64,000 nt of DNA from Pseudomonas sp. NC02 (GCF_002874965.1 NZ_CP025624.1:186001-250000), one strand, 5' to 3'; positions 27,483 through 35,532 are shown, counted from the first letter of the stretch. Made by a program: numbers and translations. The notes: a model not told the origin generated them from the letters alone.

Positions 27483-28682
27483 TTATCTAGATTCAAATTG
27501 CATATCCATAGAGCCTGTGCGGTAGGTGGCCGGGCTGAACACCCGGGTGAGTATCAGCATCGCCACCACCGTCAGCGTCAGCACCATCCACGCGCTTACG
27601 AAACTGCCAGTCAATTCCCGCAGCCAGCCGGTCAGCCACGGTGATACGGCGTTGATCAAAAAGCCCACGCCCTGGACGAACGCCGCCAGTTGGCCGGCCT
27701 CCCGAGGGTCGCGGCGGTGATCCAGGGTCAGCAACAGGCTCAGGGCGAAACACGCTCCCAGGCCGAAACCGATCAACGCCACCCACAGGTGGGGGAACTC
27801 CAGCGGCGCCGTCAGCAGGCCGATATAGCCCACGGTCTGGGCCAGCAGGCTGATGCTCAGTAACGGTCGACGATCAATGCCACGTTGCGCCAGTGCGGGC
27901 ATCAACAGCGCGGCGATTACCTGGAAGATCGTCATGAACGCCAGCAGCGAACCACTGGGCAGTACGCCCCAACCCAACTGCTGATAGTAGGCCGGCAGCC
28001 ACGCGACCATGCTCATGTAGCCGCAATTCACCAGGCCGAAATACAGCGCCAGCAACCACGCCCGACGGTTGCGCAGGCCCTGGAACGGCGCCGTCACCTG
28101 CGGGTTTTTCGCCGCACCCAATGGCAGCCACGCCCACAACAATAGTGCGCCCAGGGCCGGTAGCAGCCAGATCCCGAGCCCCGCCTGCCACTGCTGGAAA
28201 TGCCCCGCCACCAACGGGCTGAGCAGGGCGGCCAAGCCACCGCCGCCCATCAGCGAAGCCGAGTAAACCCCCATCGCCAACGGCACGCGCTGGTGAAACT
28301 GGCGCTTGATCATCGCCGGCACCAGCGCCTGGATCAGCGCCACACCCGCACCGCCGAACAATGCCGTGGCCAGCAGCGCCGGCGCCTGGCCAAACAGCCA
28401 GCGCGCGAGGCACGCCAACAGAATCATCATCAAGCCCAGGGCGATTCCGCGACGCTCCCCCAGCTTCGCCTCCAGGCGCACCCCCACCAACGCCACCAGG
28501 CCCATGCAGATCACCGGCAGGCTGGTGAGCAGGGCGCTGCTCTGGAAACTCAGGCCGGTGGCCAGGCGGATTTCCCCCAGCAACGGGCTGATGGAACTGA
28601 GGATGGGCCGCAGGTTCAGGCCGAGCACCACCAGCAAACCCCAACCGGCGAGCTTGCCGGCCAACGAATTATTCAGCGTCAT
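27483..28682 (-). CDS. MFS transporter, CynX/NimT type
   Basis: A 399-residue carrier with 12 predicted membrane spans. The start MTLNNSLAGKLAG at 28682 overlaps the end of the deaminase gene by 14 bases, so translation is probably coupled. The N-terminal LNLRPILSSISPLLGEI and VGVRLEAKLGERRGI motifs fit the CynX/NimT branch (cyanate or nitroimidazole-type carriers). Coupling with a nucleoside or base deaminase suggests movement of a purine, pyrimidine or related amine (inference). Confidence 0.85.
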   Translation of the reverse strand: MTLNNSLAGKLAGWGLLVVLGLNLRPILSSISPLLGEIRLATGLSFQSSALLTSLPVICMGLVALVGVRLEAKLGERRGIALGLMMILLACLARWLFGQAPALLATALFGGAGVALIQALVPAMIKRQFHQRVPLAMGVYSASLMGGGGLAALLSPLVAGHFQQWQAGLGIWLLPALGALLLWAWLPLGAAKNPQVTAPFQGLRNRRAWLLALYFGLVNCGYMSMVAWLPAYYQQLGWGVLPSGSLLAFMTIFQVIAALLMPALAQRGIDRRPLLSISLLAQTVGYIGLLTAPLEFPHLWVALIGFGLGACFALSLLLTLDHRRDPREAGQLAAFVQGVGFLINAVSPWLTGWLRELTGSFVSAWMVLTLTVVAMLILTRVFSPATYRTGSMDMQFESR

Positions 28683-29130
28683 GCAGGGCCTGCCACTCGC
28701 GGTAAAGGGCTTGCATCGCTGCCTGCGGCAGGTGCTGCACGGGCAATTTTTGCTCCGCCAGCGGCAGCGCCAGTTGCTGGTAGATCGCTGCTGTGGACAA
28801 ACCAAAGGGCGCCGCCACGTCGTTGCTGGCAGCGAACACCACGCGGGATATGCCGCACAGGTGCATCGCACTCAGGCACATCGGGCAGGGCTGGCCGCTG
28901 GCGTAGATCACACAACCGTCGAGGCGCGGGCCGAGTTGTTGGCTGGCGGCACGGATGGCGAGCATCTCGGCGTGGGCGGTGGGGTCCTGGCTCAAGTGGA
29001 TTTCGTTGACCGCCTCCACCAGCACCTCGCCGTTGCGCACCAGCACGGCACCAAACGGGCGGCCACCGGCGGCTACGTTGGCTTTGGCCAGTTGCACGGC
29101 GTGATGCAGATGCTGTTGATCGTCAGTCAT
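28669..29130 (-). CDS. Zinc-dependent nucleoside/base deaminase (CDA fold)
   Basis: A 153-residue cytidine-deaminase-fold enzyme. The zinc ligands are visible: HAEM (His and catalytic Glu, about residues 52-55) and PCPMC (two Cys, about 81-85). The sequence DDQQHLHHAVQLAKANVAAGGRPFGAVLV is typical of guanine deaminase and tRNA-adenosine-deaminase-like proteins; the exact base cannot be told. It is the first gene of a two-gene unit with the MFS carrier and is divergent from a LysR regulator 105 bases away, a standard catabolic layout. Confidence 0.88.
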   Translation of the reverse strand: MTDDQQHLHHAVQLAKANVAAGGRPFGAVLVRNGEVLVEAVNEIHLSQDPTAHAEMLAIRAASQQLGPRLDGCVIYASGQPCPMCLSAMHLCGISRVVFAASNDVAAPFGLSTAAIYQQLALPLAEQKLPVQHLPQAAMQALYREWQALHDAE

Positions 29131-29235
29131 GGAAAACCCCTCGTGCGCAATGAGGCGTGAAGTATGGGCAGCCGCAGGGGTATTCTGAAATTAAATATAA
29201 CCATGCCAATCAGTGGCAAATGGAATGGTGAGCCC

Positions 29236-30087
29236 ATGTTCGATCCTGTGTTGTTGCGCAGCTTTGTTGCCGTCGTCGATTGCGGCAATTTCACCCGCGC
29301 GGCCGAGCGGCTGCACTTGACCCAGTCCACGGTCAGCCAACAGATCCGCCGCCTGGAAGATGCACTGGGTAGCCAGGTGCTCGACCGGGATCAGCGCCGC
29401 GTGGTGGCCACGGTGGAGGGCGAGCGCTTGCTGGCGTATGCGCGGCGCATCCTGGCGCTGCACGAAGAGGCGGCCGACGTGCTGATCAATCAGCAGAGTG
29501 ATGGCGTGTTGCGCCTGGCGGTGCCCGAGGACTTTGCGGCCGAGCGCCTGATGCCGTTGCTGTCGGCGTTTGTGCAGGCTTATCCCCGGGTGCGCCTGGA
29601 GGTCACCAGCGGCTTGGGGCCGGAATTGTTGCGGGATTATCGCGGCGGTGAATTCGACGTGCTGCTGGTCAAGCAAATGGGTGACAGCGATGACTGCCTG
29701 GTGTCCTGGCCGGAGCCGTTGTGTTGGGTCGACAGCCGCAGTTCGCCGTCCCTGGGACGTGATCCGCTGCCGTTGGTGGCGTTTCCCGCCGGCGGCCTGT
29801 ACCGCAATGAAATGCTGCATCACCTGGAGGTGGGCGGCTGGCGCTGGCGCATCGGTTATTCCAGCGCCAGCCTGGCCAGCGTGTGTTCGGCGGTGGCGGC
29901 GGGGCTGGGGATCAGCCTGTTGCCGGTGCGGGTGGTGCAGCCCGGGCACGTGGTGTTGGGCGCGGACAGCGGTTTGCCTGCGGTGCAGGGCGTGCGGCTG
30001 GCGCTGTATGGCCGTAACGGCCTTGGTGCGGCCGGGCAGGCGTTGCTACGCCAATTGCAGGATTTGTGTGCCGGTAATCCACGCTGA
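29236..30087 (+). CDS. LysR-family transcription regulator (divergent from deaminase-MFS)
   Basis: A 283-residue protein. MFDPVLLRSF at 29236 is the normal LysR N-terminus; upstream in-frame ATGs at 29164 and 29203 would add non-homologous residues. The helix-turn-helix is FTRAAERLHLTQSTVSQQIRRLE (about 17-39). The C-terminal effector domain is short and includes VAAGLGISLLPVRVV. It probably controls the divergent deaminase and carrier genes. Confidence 0.9.
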   Translation: MFDPVLLRSFVAVVDCGNFTRAAERLHLTQSTVSQQIRRLEDALGSQVLDRDQRRVVATVEGERLLAYARRILALHEEAADVLINQQSDGVLRLAVPEDFAAERLMPLLSAFVQAYPRVRLEVTSGLGPELLRDYRGGEFDVLLVKQMGDSDDCLVSWPEPLCWVDSRSSPSLGRDPLPLVAFPAGGLYRNEMLHHLEVGGWRWRIGYSSASLASVCSAVAAGLGISLLPVRVVQPGHVVLGADSGLPAVQGVRLALYGRNGLGAAGQALLRQLQDLCAGNPR

Positions 30088-30185
30088 GCCATGCCTTCAG
30101 TGAATATTTTGTATGCCTCAAAAGCATTGAGATTTTCCCCCTCGGCGCCAGGCCGCGCAGGACGTGGCTTCGGCGTATCCGGATG

Positions 30186-30240
30186 TTTCGGTTATTCAAT
30201 TTAGATCTATCTATAACTTTAAAGATTACTTTAAGAGATA
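30186..30240 (+). promoter_or_regulatory. AT-rich upstream region of tonB-exbB-exbD
   Basis: Between the LysR stop and tonB (240 bases) this stretch is AT-rich and contains GGTTATTCAA, the palindrome CTTTAAAG (30217-30224) and a following CTTTAAG. CTTTAAAG recurs upstream of the ABC operon at 35978. A Fur-box-like GATAATGATAATCATTATC pattern was not found, which argues against ordinary iron control. Confidence 0.35.
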
Positions 30241-30327
30241 AGCGTCTGCCCCCGATGATTCAGCCCTCGACGGCCGCCAAGGCAGGCCCGTCGGTTTTTT
30301 TGCTTAAGACCGCAGGGGAGTTAATCA

Positions 30328-31140
30328 ATGGGCAATGTCCAGACCGCCGCCAGTGCACAAGAGGCGCAGTGGCGCCACGCACCGGGTGGTGAGTTGGTCG
30401 ACCTTGGCCGGCCGCATCGCGCGCCGTTGGGGCAGTTGCGTACGCAGAAAACCCCGAAGGGTGTGTTGAGTCGGCGTGAAGCGATCCTGTTGGGGATTCT
30501 CGCGCTGGCCTTGCATGGCGCGGTGATCTATTGGGTCAGCCAGAAGCCAACCCCGGTGCTGCCGATTGTGCCGCCGGAAATCCCGCCGATGACGATCGAA
30601 TTTTCCCAGCCGGCTCCGCCGGTTGTGGAGCCGCCGCCGCCTGTACCGCCACCGCCGCCGCCACCGGTTGTCGAGCCACCGCCGCCGGTGGTTGATGAAT
30701 TGGCCGCCAAGCCGGCGCCGAAAAAGATTCCGAAACCCAAGCCGGTGCCAAAGCCTGTGCCCAAGCCCGCACCGAAACCGGTAGCCGAGCAGCCGCCCGC
30801 GCCGCCTGTACCCGCGCCACCGGCTCCAGCACCGCCGGCACCGCCTGCGCCCGCGCCGGTCACACCGGCCTCGGCCAACGCCGCGTACCTGAAGAACCCG
30901 GCGCCGGAATACCCGTCACTGGCCCAGCGCCGGGGTTGGGAAGGCACGGTGCTGTTGCGGGTGCATGTATTGGCCACCGGCAAGCCGGGTGAGATCCAGA
31001 TTCAGAAAAGCAGTGGTCGCCAGCAACTCGACGAAGCCGCACTGGCTGCCGTGAAGCGCTGGAGTTTTGTACCGGCCAAGCAGGGTGATGTGGCTCAGGA
31101 CGGCTGGGTCAGCGTACCGATCGATTTCAAGATTCATTAA
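30328..31140 (+). CDS. tonB: TonB-family energy transducer
   Basis: A 270-residue protein that couples inner-membrane proton motive force to outer-membrane receptors. GGGGAG precedes the ATG. A cytoplasmic N-terminus of about 50 residues leads to one membrane anchor (AILLGILALALHGAVIYWV, about 52-70), a long Pro/Lys-rich spacer (about 78-185, with PPPPVPPPPPPP and KPVPKPVPKP runs), and the TonB C-terminal domain (YPSLAQRRGWEGTVLLRVHV onward). It has a single Met after the start and no Cys. exbB and exbD follow on the same strand. No TonB-dependent receptor gene is in the window. Confidence 0.93.
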   Translation: MGNVQTAASAQEAQWRHAPGGELVDLGRPHRAPLGQLRTQKTPKGVLSRREAILLGILALALHGAVIYWVSQKPTPVLPIVPPEIPPMTIEFSQPAPPVVEPPPPVPPPPPPPVVEPPPPVVDELAAKPAPKKIPKPKPVPKPVPKPAPKPVAEQPPAPPVPAPPAPAPPAPPAPAPVTPASANAAYLKNPAPEYPSLAQRRGWEGTVLLRVHVLATGKPGEIQIQKSSGRQQLDEAALAAVKRWSFVPAKQGDVAQDGWVSVPIDFKIH

Positions 31141-31194
31141 TTATTGGGAGGCGGTGTGTTGGACACATCGCGACCTGCACAGAGGGAAAACATC

Positions 31195-31917
31195 ATGGCA
31201 TTAGCATCTCCAACTGAATCCATCGAAAGCGCGGTGATCTGGCTGCTGGTGGTCTTTTCGGTCGCTACCTGGGGCCTGGCCCTGCTCAAGGGCGTCCAGT
31301 TCGGCCGCCTCAAGTCCCAGGATCGCAAGTTCCACAAACAGTTCTGGGCGGCATCCAGTCTGGACTCGGCCGCTGAGTTGGCCGAAACCAAACCCGGCGC
31401 CGCCGCTCGTGTGGCCCAGGCTGGTTACGCCGCGATCCAGGTGGGTGAGGCGCCACACGCTGCTGACCTGAGCCAGGCGATCAACCATCAGGACCGTCTT
31501 GAACGCGCTTTGCGCCAACAGATCGTGCGTGAGCGCCGCTCCCTGGAAACCGGCCTGGCCGTGGTTGCGAGTATCGGCAGCACCTCGCCGTTTATCGGCC
31601 TGTTCGGCACTGTGTGGGGGATCATGGAAGCCCTGAAAGGCATCAGCGCCGCCGGTTCCGCCAGCCTCGAAACCGTGGCCGGGCCGATCGGTGCGGCACT
31701 GGTTGCCACGGGTGTGGGTATTGCCGTCGCGGTGCCGGCGGTGCTGGTCTACAACTACTTCCTGCGTCGCCTGAAGCTCACGGCTGCTGACCTGGACGAC
31801 TTCGCCCACGACTTCTACAGCCTGGCGCAGAAGAACTCCTTCCGCGTGCTGCTGCACCCGACGCTGAGCAAGGCCGGTGCCCAGGGTGGCGCGCAAAAAG
31901 TGAAGGAGGCGTCCTGA
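31195..31917 (+). CDS. exbB: ExbB/TolQ-family proton channel
   Basis: A 240-residue inner-membrane protein. ATG 31195 follows GAGGGAAAA; a TTG or GTG further upstream is not needed. Three membrane spans (about 15-35, 130-150, 165-190) and the MotA/TolQ/ExbB signature SIGSTSPFIGLFGTVWGIMEALKGI identify it. With ExbD it forms the proton-driven motor for TonB. It carries one Met beyond the start and no Cys. Its last codons hold the ribosome site of exbD (AAGGAGG). Confidence 0.95.
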   Translation: MALASPTESIESAVIWLLVVFSVATWGLALLKGVQFGRLKSQDRKFHKQFWAASSLDSAAELAETKPGAAARVAQAGYAAIQVGEAPHAADLSQAINHQDRLERALRQQIVRERRSLETGLAVVASIGSTSPFIGLFGTVWGIMEALKGISAAGSASLETVAGPIGAALVATGVGIAVAVPAVLVYNYFLRRLKLTAADLDDFAHDFYSLAQKNSFRVLLHPTLSKAGAQGGAQKVKEAS

Positions 31918-31918
31918 G

Positions 31919-32320
31919 ATGGCCTTCTCCACGCAAGACAGTGATGAGGTGCTGAGCGAGATCAACGTTACGCCGCTGGTGGACGTGATGCTGGTGCTGC
32001 TGGTGGTGTTTATCGTCACGGCGCCGTTGTTGACCAATGCGATTCCGATCAACTTGCCCAAGACCGAGGCCGTGGCCCCGGTGGAGCAGAAGGACCCGCT
32101 GGTGGTGAGCATTGATGCGGCCGGCAAACTGTTTATCAACAAGGATGAAATCCAGCCGGATTTGCTGGAGTTCAACTTGCAGTCGGCCAAGGCCAAGGAC
32201 CCGGATGTGCGGGTGCAACTGCAGGCTGATGATGGAGTGAACTATGGCGAAGTGGCGCGAGCCATGGCGTCGATCGAGCGGGCGGGGATTACCAAGCTGT
32301 CGGTGATTACTGCACGTTAG
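31919..32320 (+). CDS. exbD: ExbD/TolR-family motor component
   Basis: A 133-residue single-pass membrane protein starting one base after the exbB stop. The N-terminal EINVTPLVDVMLVLLVVFIVTAP is the ExbD membrane helix with the essential Asp (VDVM, Asp22). The periplasmic domain ends with ARAMASIERAGITKLSVIT, as in the family. It forms the motor with ExbB. A strong terminator follows, so tonB-exbB-exbD is a complete operon. Confidence 0.95.
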   Translation: MAFSTQDSDEVLSEINVTPLVDVMLVLLVVFIVTAPLLTNAIPINLPKTEAVAPVEQKDPLVVSIDAAGKLFINKDEIQPDLLEFNLQSAKAKDPDVRVQLQADDGVNYGEVARAMASIERAGITKLSVITAR

Positions 32321-32345
32321 TTTCAAATGCCTCGACAATTTTTTT

Positions 32346-32379
32346 GGCCGTCTCCTTGGCAGGGTGCGGCCTTTTTTTT
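32346..32379 (+). terminator. Rho-independent terminator after exbD
   Basis: GGCCG (32346-32350) pairs with CGGCC (32367-32371), followed by eight T. The loop is 16 bases. Confidence 0.8.
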
Positions 32380-32400
32380 GGGCTGTGGTTTTGGGGGGCT

Positions 32401-32810
32401 GGGTACATATCCATTATTTAGGTAACGGCGGCTTATGGTTCCGCTCTTACAGCGGGTCACTTTTGGCAAACGCCCCAAAAGTAACCAAAAGGTCTTTGCC
32501 CCACCACTCGGTGCCTCGCCTAGGCTCGGCATGCCCGCACTCCGGCCCGGTTCCGCGGGCCGCCGCGACAGGCCATCCATGGCCCGGCGCGGCTAAACCG
32601 GCGTCCTGCCGGTTTACCCGCTCCGGGCCAAGGATGGCCCATCGCGGCGGCCCACGGTCCAAAGCCGGAGTGAGGGCACACCGAGCCTAGGCGAGGTGCC
32701 GAGTGGTGGGGCAAGAGCGTTTTGCTTACTTTTGCGCTCTTCAAAAGTGAGCCGCTGTAAGAGCGGAACCAATAGCGGCCATAACCGAAGAAACGGATAT
32801 GTACCCCCAT
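32401..32810. repeat. Long imperfect palindrome (about 410 bp)
   Basis: The left arm from GGGTACATATCC and the right arm to GGATATGTACCC are reverse complements over nearly their full length of about 200 bases each, meeting at TAAACCGGC / GCCGGTTTA (32594-32602 and 32608-32616). Examples of paired blocks are GGTTCCGCTCTTACAGCGG near 32440 with CCGCTGTAAGAGCGGAACC near 32752, and CCCCACCACTCGG near 32498 with CCGAGTGGTGGGG near 32699. Open frames inside both arms are mirror artefacts. It lies between the exbD terminator and the hydrolase promoter and has no transposase. Confidence 0.85.
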
Positions 32811-32870
32811 CCCCCTAAACCCCCATCACTCTCAACAAGCATTTTGGTTATTAATAAATAGCTTCTTATT

Positions 32871-32901
32871 CCTTAACGAATATATACCCCGTGCCTATAC
32901 T
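32871..32901 (+). promoter_or_regulatory. Promoter of the alpha/beta hydrolase gene
   Basis: A -35-like TTAACG (32873-32878) and -10 TATACT (32896-32901) are 17 bases apart. A GAATAT core overlaps the -35 region, the motif shared with other sulfur genes in this window. Confidence 0.5.
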
Positions 32902-32937
32902 GACCCACAACGTTAAACGCTGCAGGAGGGCACACCC

Positions 32938-33519
32938 ATGCACAGCGAGTCGATTCGTTATCTGATCGTGCCGGGCTGGCAAGGATCGCCAGAAGATCAT
33001 TGGCAAAGTCATTGGCAGAACAGCCTGCCCAACAGCGCGCGCGTGGAGCAGGCCGACTGGCTCACCCCACGCCGCGAAGACTGGGTGGCCGCCCTGGCCG
33101 AAGCCATCGCCGCCGACAGCACCCCGGTGATTCTGATCGCCCACAGCCTGGGCTGCATCACCGTCGCCCATTGGGCGGCCACCGCACCGGTGCAATTCCT
33201 GCGTCAGGTACGCGGCGCCCTGCTGGTGGCCCCGGCCGATGTCGAACGCCCTGCCTGCGCACCCGCCCTGCGTAACTTTGCGCCAATCCCCAGCCACCTG
33301 TTGCCCTTCCCAAGCCAGGTCGTCAGCTCCGACAACGACAGCGCCGTCAGCGCCACCCGCGCCCTGGAACTGGCACGTAACTGGGGCGCCGAAGCGGGAA
33401 TTCTCGCGGGCGCCGGGCACATCAACGTGAAGTCCGGCCATCAACGCTGGGAACAGGGTTTCGCCTACCTCTATCGCCTGCAAAATCGCCTGGAACATCA
33501 CTCCCGGCGCCGTGCATAA
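32938..33519 (+). CDS. RBBP9/YdeN-type alpha/beta hydrolase
   Basis: A 193-residue serine hydrolase with AGGAGG ahead of the ATG. The start YLIVPGWQGSPEDHWQSHWQ carries the oxyanion region of the family, the nucleophile elbow is AHSLGC (Ser about 63), the Asp lies in SSDNDSAVS (about 137) and the His in GAGHINVKSGH (about 161). Such enzymes are esterases of unknown natural substrate. It lies between the TonB operon and the sigma-54-type regulator; it has no Met after the start, so release of sulfur from an ester-type compound is an attractive but unproven idea. Confidence 0.87.
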   Translation: MHSESIRYLIVPGWQGSPEDHWQSHWQNSLPNSARVEQADWLTPRREDWVAALAEAIAADSTPVILIAHSLGCITVAHWAATAPVQFLRQVRGALLVAPADVERPACAPALRNFAPIPSHLLPFPSQVVSSDNDSAVSATRALELARNWGAEAGILAGAGHINVKSGHQRWEQGFAYLYRLQNRLEHHSRRRA

Positions 33520-33567
33520 AATTTTTTAAACGCCCCTTCCCCTTCGTGGATGGGGCGGGAGCCTGCC

Positions 33568-34488
33568 ATGAGCCTGCATGAAACCTTCGGTCAGCCCCTG
33601 CTGACCTTCCCCGACGCCGAAAAAAGCCCCCTGAGCATTCGTGCCAAGGCACTGGTGTTTGTCGACCCGCGTTCGCGGCAACTGCGTGAAGACCTCGAAA
33701 ACCTCGCCCCCCGTGCCTTGCCCGTGTTGATCCGCGGCGAAACCGGCAGCGGCAAGGAGTTGCTCGCCCGGCATATCCACCGTGGCAGCGACCGCACCGG
33801 CCTGTTTGTCTCGGTGAATTGCGGCGCCATCAGCCCGACATACGCCGACGCCGAACTGTTCGGCTACGCCGCAGGCAGCCACAGCGGCGCAGCCAGCAGC
33901 CGCGCCGGCTGGTTTGGCTCAGCCAACGGCGGCACGTTGTACCTGGATGAAATCGGCGACTTGCCGCTGCCAATCCAGGTCAAGCTGCTGGCGGCGCTGG
34001 AAAACCACGAAGTCACTCGCGTCGGCGCCCATCAGCCAAGCCCGGTGGATGTGCGGCTAGTGGCGGCCACCAGCATCGACCTCGCCCAGGCCGTGGCGGC
34101 CGGCAAGTTTCATGAGCGCCTGTTCCACTACCTCAGCGAAGGCCAACTGGAGCTGCCCGCACTGCGCGAGCGGGTGGGCGACATCCTGTCACTGGCCGAA
34201 TATTTCCTCGGCATCTACAGCCAGCGCCTCGACCTGCCGGTGCCGCTGATCAGCGACGAAGCCCAGCGCGTGCTGGAGCATCACAGCTGGCCGGGCAACA
34301 CCCGGGAGTTGGAGAACGTGATTCACTTTGCCTTGCTGGTCAGCAGTGGCGACGAGATTTTGCCTGAGCATTTGAACCTGCCCGTGGCGGGTTCACCTGT
34401 GGAGCAGGTGCGGCGAATTCTTGGCCACGCCAGCGCCGCCGAGGTTGAAGCCCTGAAAAGCTATCTGAAAGAACACGCTGTTTTGTAG
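33568..34488 (+). CDS. Sigma-54-dependent AAA+ activator, atypical
   Basis: A 306-residue protein; ATG 33568 follows GGGAG. It is almost only the AAA+ domain of a bacterial enhancer-binding protein: Walker A GETGSGKE (57-64), Walker B TLYLDEIGD (123-131), sensor region VRLVAATSIDL and the SWPGNTRELENV motif. The sigma-54-contacting GAFTGA loop is replaced by GSHSGA (103-108). There is no N-terminal sensor domain, and the C-terminus (about 30 residues) has no recognisable Fis-type helix-turn-helix. It may need a partner protein to reach DNA. It has no Met after the start. It sits 48 bases after the hydrolase gene, possibly the same transcript. It is reminiscent of SfnR-type sulfur regulators only by context. 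Confidence 0.8.
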   Translation: MSLHETFGQPLLTFPDAEKSPLSIRAKALVFVDPRSRQLREDLENLAPRALPVLIRGETGSGKELLARHIHRGSDRTGLFVSVNCGAISPTYADAELFGYAAGSHSGAASSRAGWFGSANGGTLYLDEIGDLPLPIQVKLLAALENHEVTRVGAHQPSPVDVRLVAATSIDLAQAVAAGKFHERLFHYLSEGQLELPALRERVGDILSLAEYFLGIYSQRLDLPVPLISDEAQRVLEHHSWPGNTRELENVIHFALLVSSGDEILPEHLNLPVAGSPVEQVRRILGHASAAEVEALKSYLKEHAVL

Positions 34489-34489
34489 A

Positions 34490-34564
34490 AGCCCGGCTTG
34501 CCGGCGATGGCGTCCTCAGGAGCATCGCAAGGCTCAAGACCGCCATCGCCGGCAAGACGGGCTC
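34490..34564. repeat. REP-like inverted pair, GCTTGCCGGCGATGGCG type
   Basis: AGCCCGGCTTGCCGGCGATG and the reverse complement CATCGCCGGCAAGACGGGCT flank a short spacer. It begins one base after the preceding stop codon. A single copy of this type was seen in the window. Confidence 0.75.
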
Positions 34565-34575
34565 CTGCATGAGCA

Positions 34576-34634
34576 AAATGGAATATCAAAGTGAATAAAA
34601 AGTATTGTTCTGGAATAAAAAACCTCGGTATTGT
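34576..34634 (+). promoter_or_regulatory. Promoter/operator of the MetQ-like gene
   Basis: TGGAATATCAAA (34579-34590) is identical to a 12-mer upstream of tcyJ. Downstream, TTGTTC (34605-34610) and TATTGT (34629-34634) fit -35 and -10 boxes 18 bases apart. The motif 14 bases before the -35 box is where an activator such as CysB would bind (inference). Confidence 0.5.
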
Positions 34635-34720
34635 CCGCTCCACGCCGCGATAGCACTTCGCTGGCATCCACTAAAAAAGCGGCCGTCCCAGACGACCCGG
34701 ATTTTCGATAAGGACACTGC

Positions 34721-35503
34721 ATGAAAAAGGTTCTGTTGTTTACCGCACTGGCGGCTGCCCTGACCGCAAGCTTCGCCCAGGCCAACGAGAAACTGGTGGT
34801 AGCCGCTACCCCGATCCCGCACGCCGAGATCCTTGAGCTGGTCAAGCCGACCCTGGCCAAAGAAGGCGTGGACCTGGAAATCAAAGTCTTCACCGACTAC
34901 GTACAACCGAACGTACAGGTGGCCGAGAAGCGTCTGGACGCCAACTACTTCCAGACCCTGCCGTACCTGGAAAACTTCAACAAGGGTAAAGGCACCAACC
35001 TGGTCACCGTAGTGGGTGTGCACGTTGAACCCTTCGGCGGCTACTCGAAAAAGATCAAAAACATCTCTGAGCTCAAAGATGGCGCCACCGTGGCCATCCC
35101 GAACGAAGGCAGCAACTCCGGCCGTGCCCTGCTGCTGCTGCAAAAGGCTGGCGTGATCACCCTGAAAGACCCGACCAACGCCCTGGCCACGCCGAAAGAC
35201 ATCGCCAGCAACCCGAAACACCTGAAATTCAAAGAGCTGGAATCGGCGCTGCTGCCACGCGTCCTGGACCAGGTTGACCTGGACCTGATCAACACCAACT
35301 ACGCCCTGGAAGCCGGCCTGAACCCGGCCAAGGACGCGTTGATCATCGAAGACGCCAAGTCGCCGTACGTGAACTTCCTGGTTGCCCGCCCGGACAACAA
35401 GGACAGCGACGCGATCCAGAAGCTGGCCAAAGCCCTGACCAGCCCTGAAGTGAAAGCTTTCATCGAGAAGAAATACAACGGTGCGGTCGTGCCGGCGTTC
35501 TGA
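34721..35503 (+). CDS. MetQ/NlpA-family periplasmic binding protein (orphan)
   Basis: A 260-residue precursor with a signal peptide (MKKVLLFTALAAALTASFAQ, cut after AQA) and no lipobox. The mature part is a complete NlpA/MetQ domain (HAEILELVKPTLAKEGVDLEI ... ANYFQTLPYLENFNK ... AIPNEGSNSGRALLLLQKAG ... INTNYALEAGLNP). It probably binds methionine or another organosulfur compound. It stands alone between its own promoter and terminator; its cognate metN and metI partners are 14 kb away. The protein contains no Cys and no Met beyond the start. Confidence 0.92.
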   Translation: MKKVLLFTALAAALTASFAQANEKLVVAATPIPHAEILELVKPTLAKEGVDLEIKVFTDYVQPNVQVAEKRLDANYFQTLPYLENFNKGKGTNLVTVVGVHVEPFGGYSKKIKNISELKDGATVAIPNEGSNSGRALLLLQKAGVITLKDPTNALATPKDIASNPKHLKFKELESALLPRVLDQVDLDLINTNYALEAGLNPAKDALIIEDAKSPYVNFLVARPDNKDSDAIQKLAKALTSPEVKAFIEKKYNGAVVPAF

Positions 35504-35532
35504 TCGAACCCAAAAACCTCCTTCAAGGTTTA

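Noticed and set aside
30186..30240. Fur box upstream of tonB
   Set aside because: No match to the 19-bp Fur consensus pattern was seen; the AT-rich stretch is closer to those before sulfur genes.
30528..30983. Gly-rich minus-strand frame opposite the Pro-rich part of tonB
   Set aside because: GGN codons are simply the complement of the CCN proline codons; low-complexity artefact.
32364..32810. Open frames of about 70-108 codons in the 410-bp palindrome
   Set aside because: Frames in the two arms mirror each other as expected from an inverted repeat, and none has a convincing ribosome site. They are better seen as parts of a repeat.
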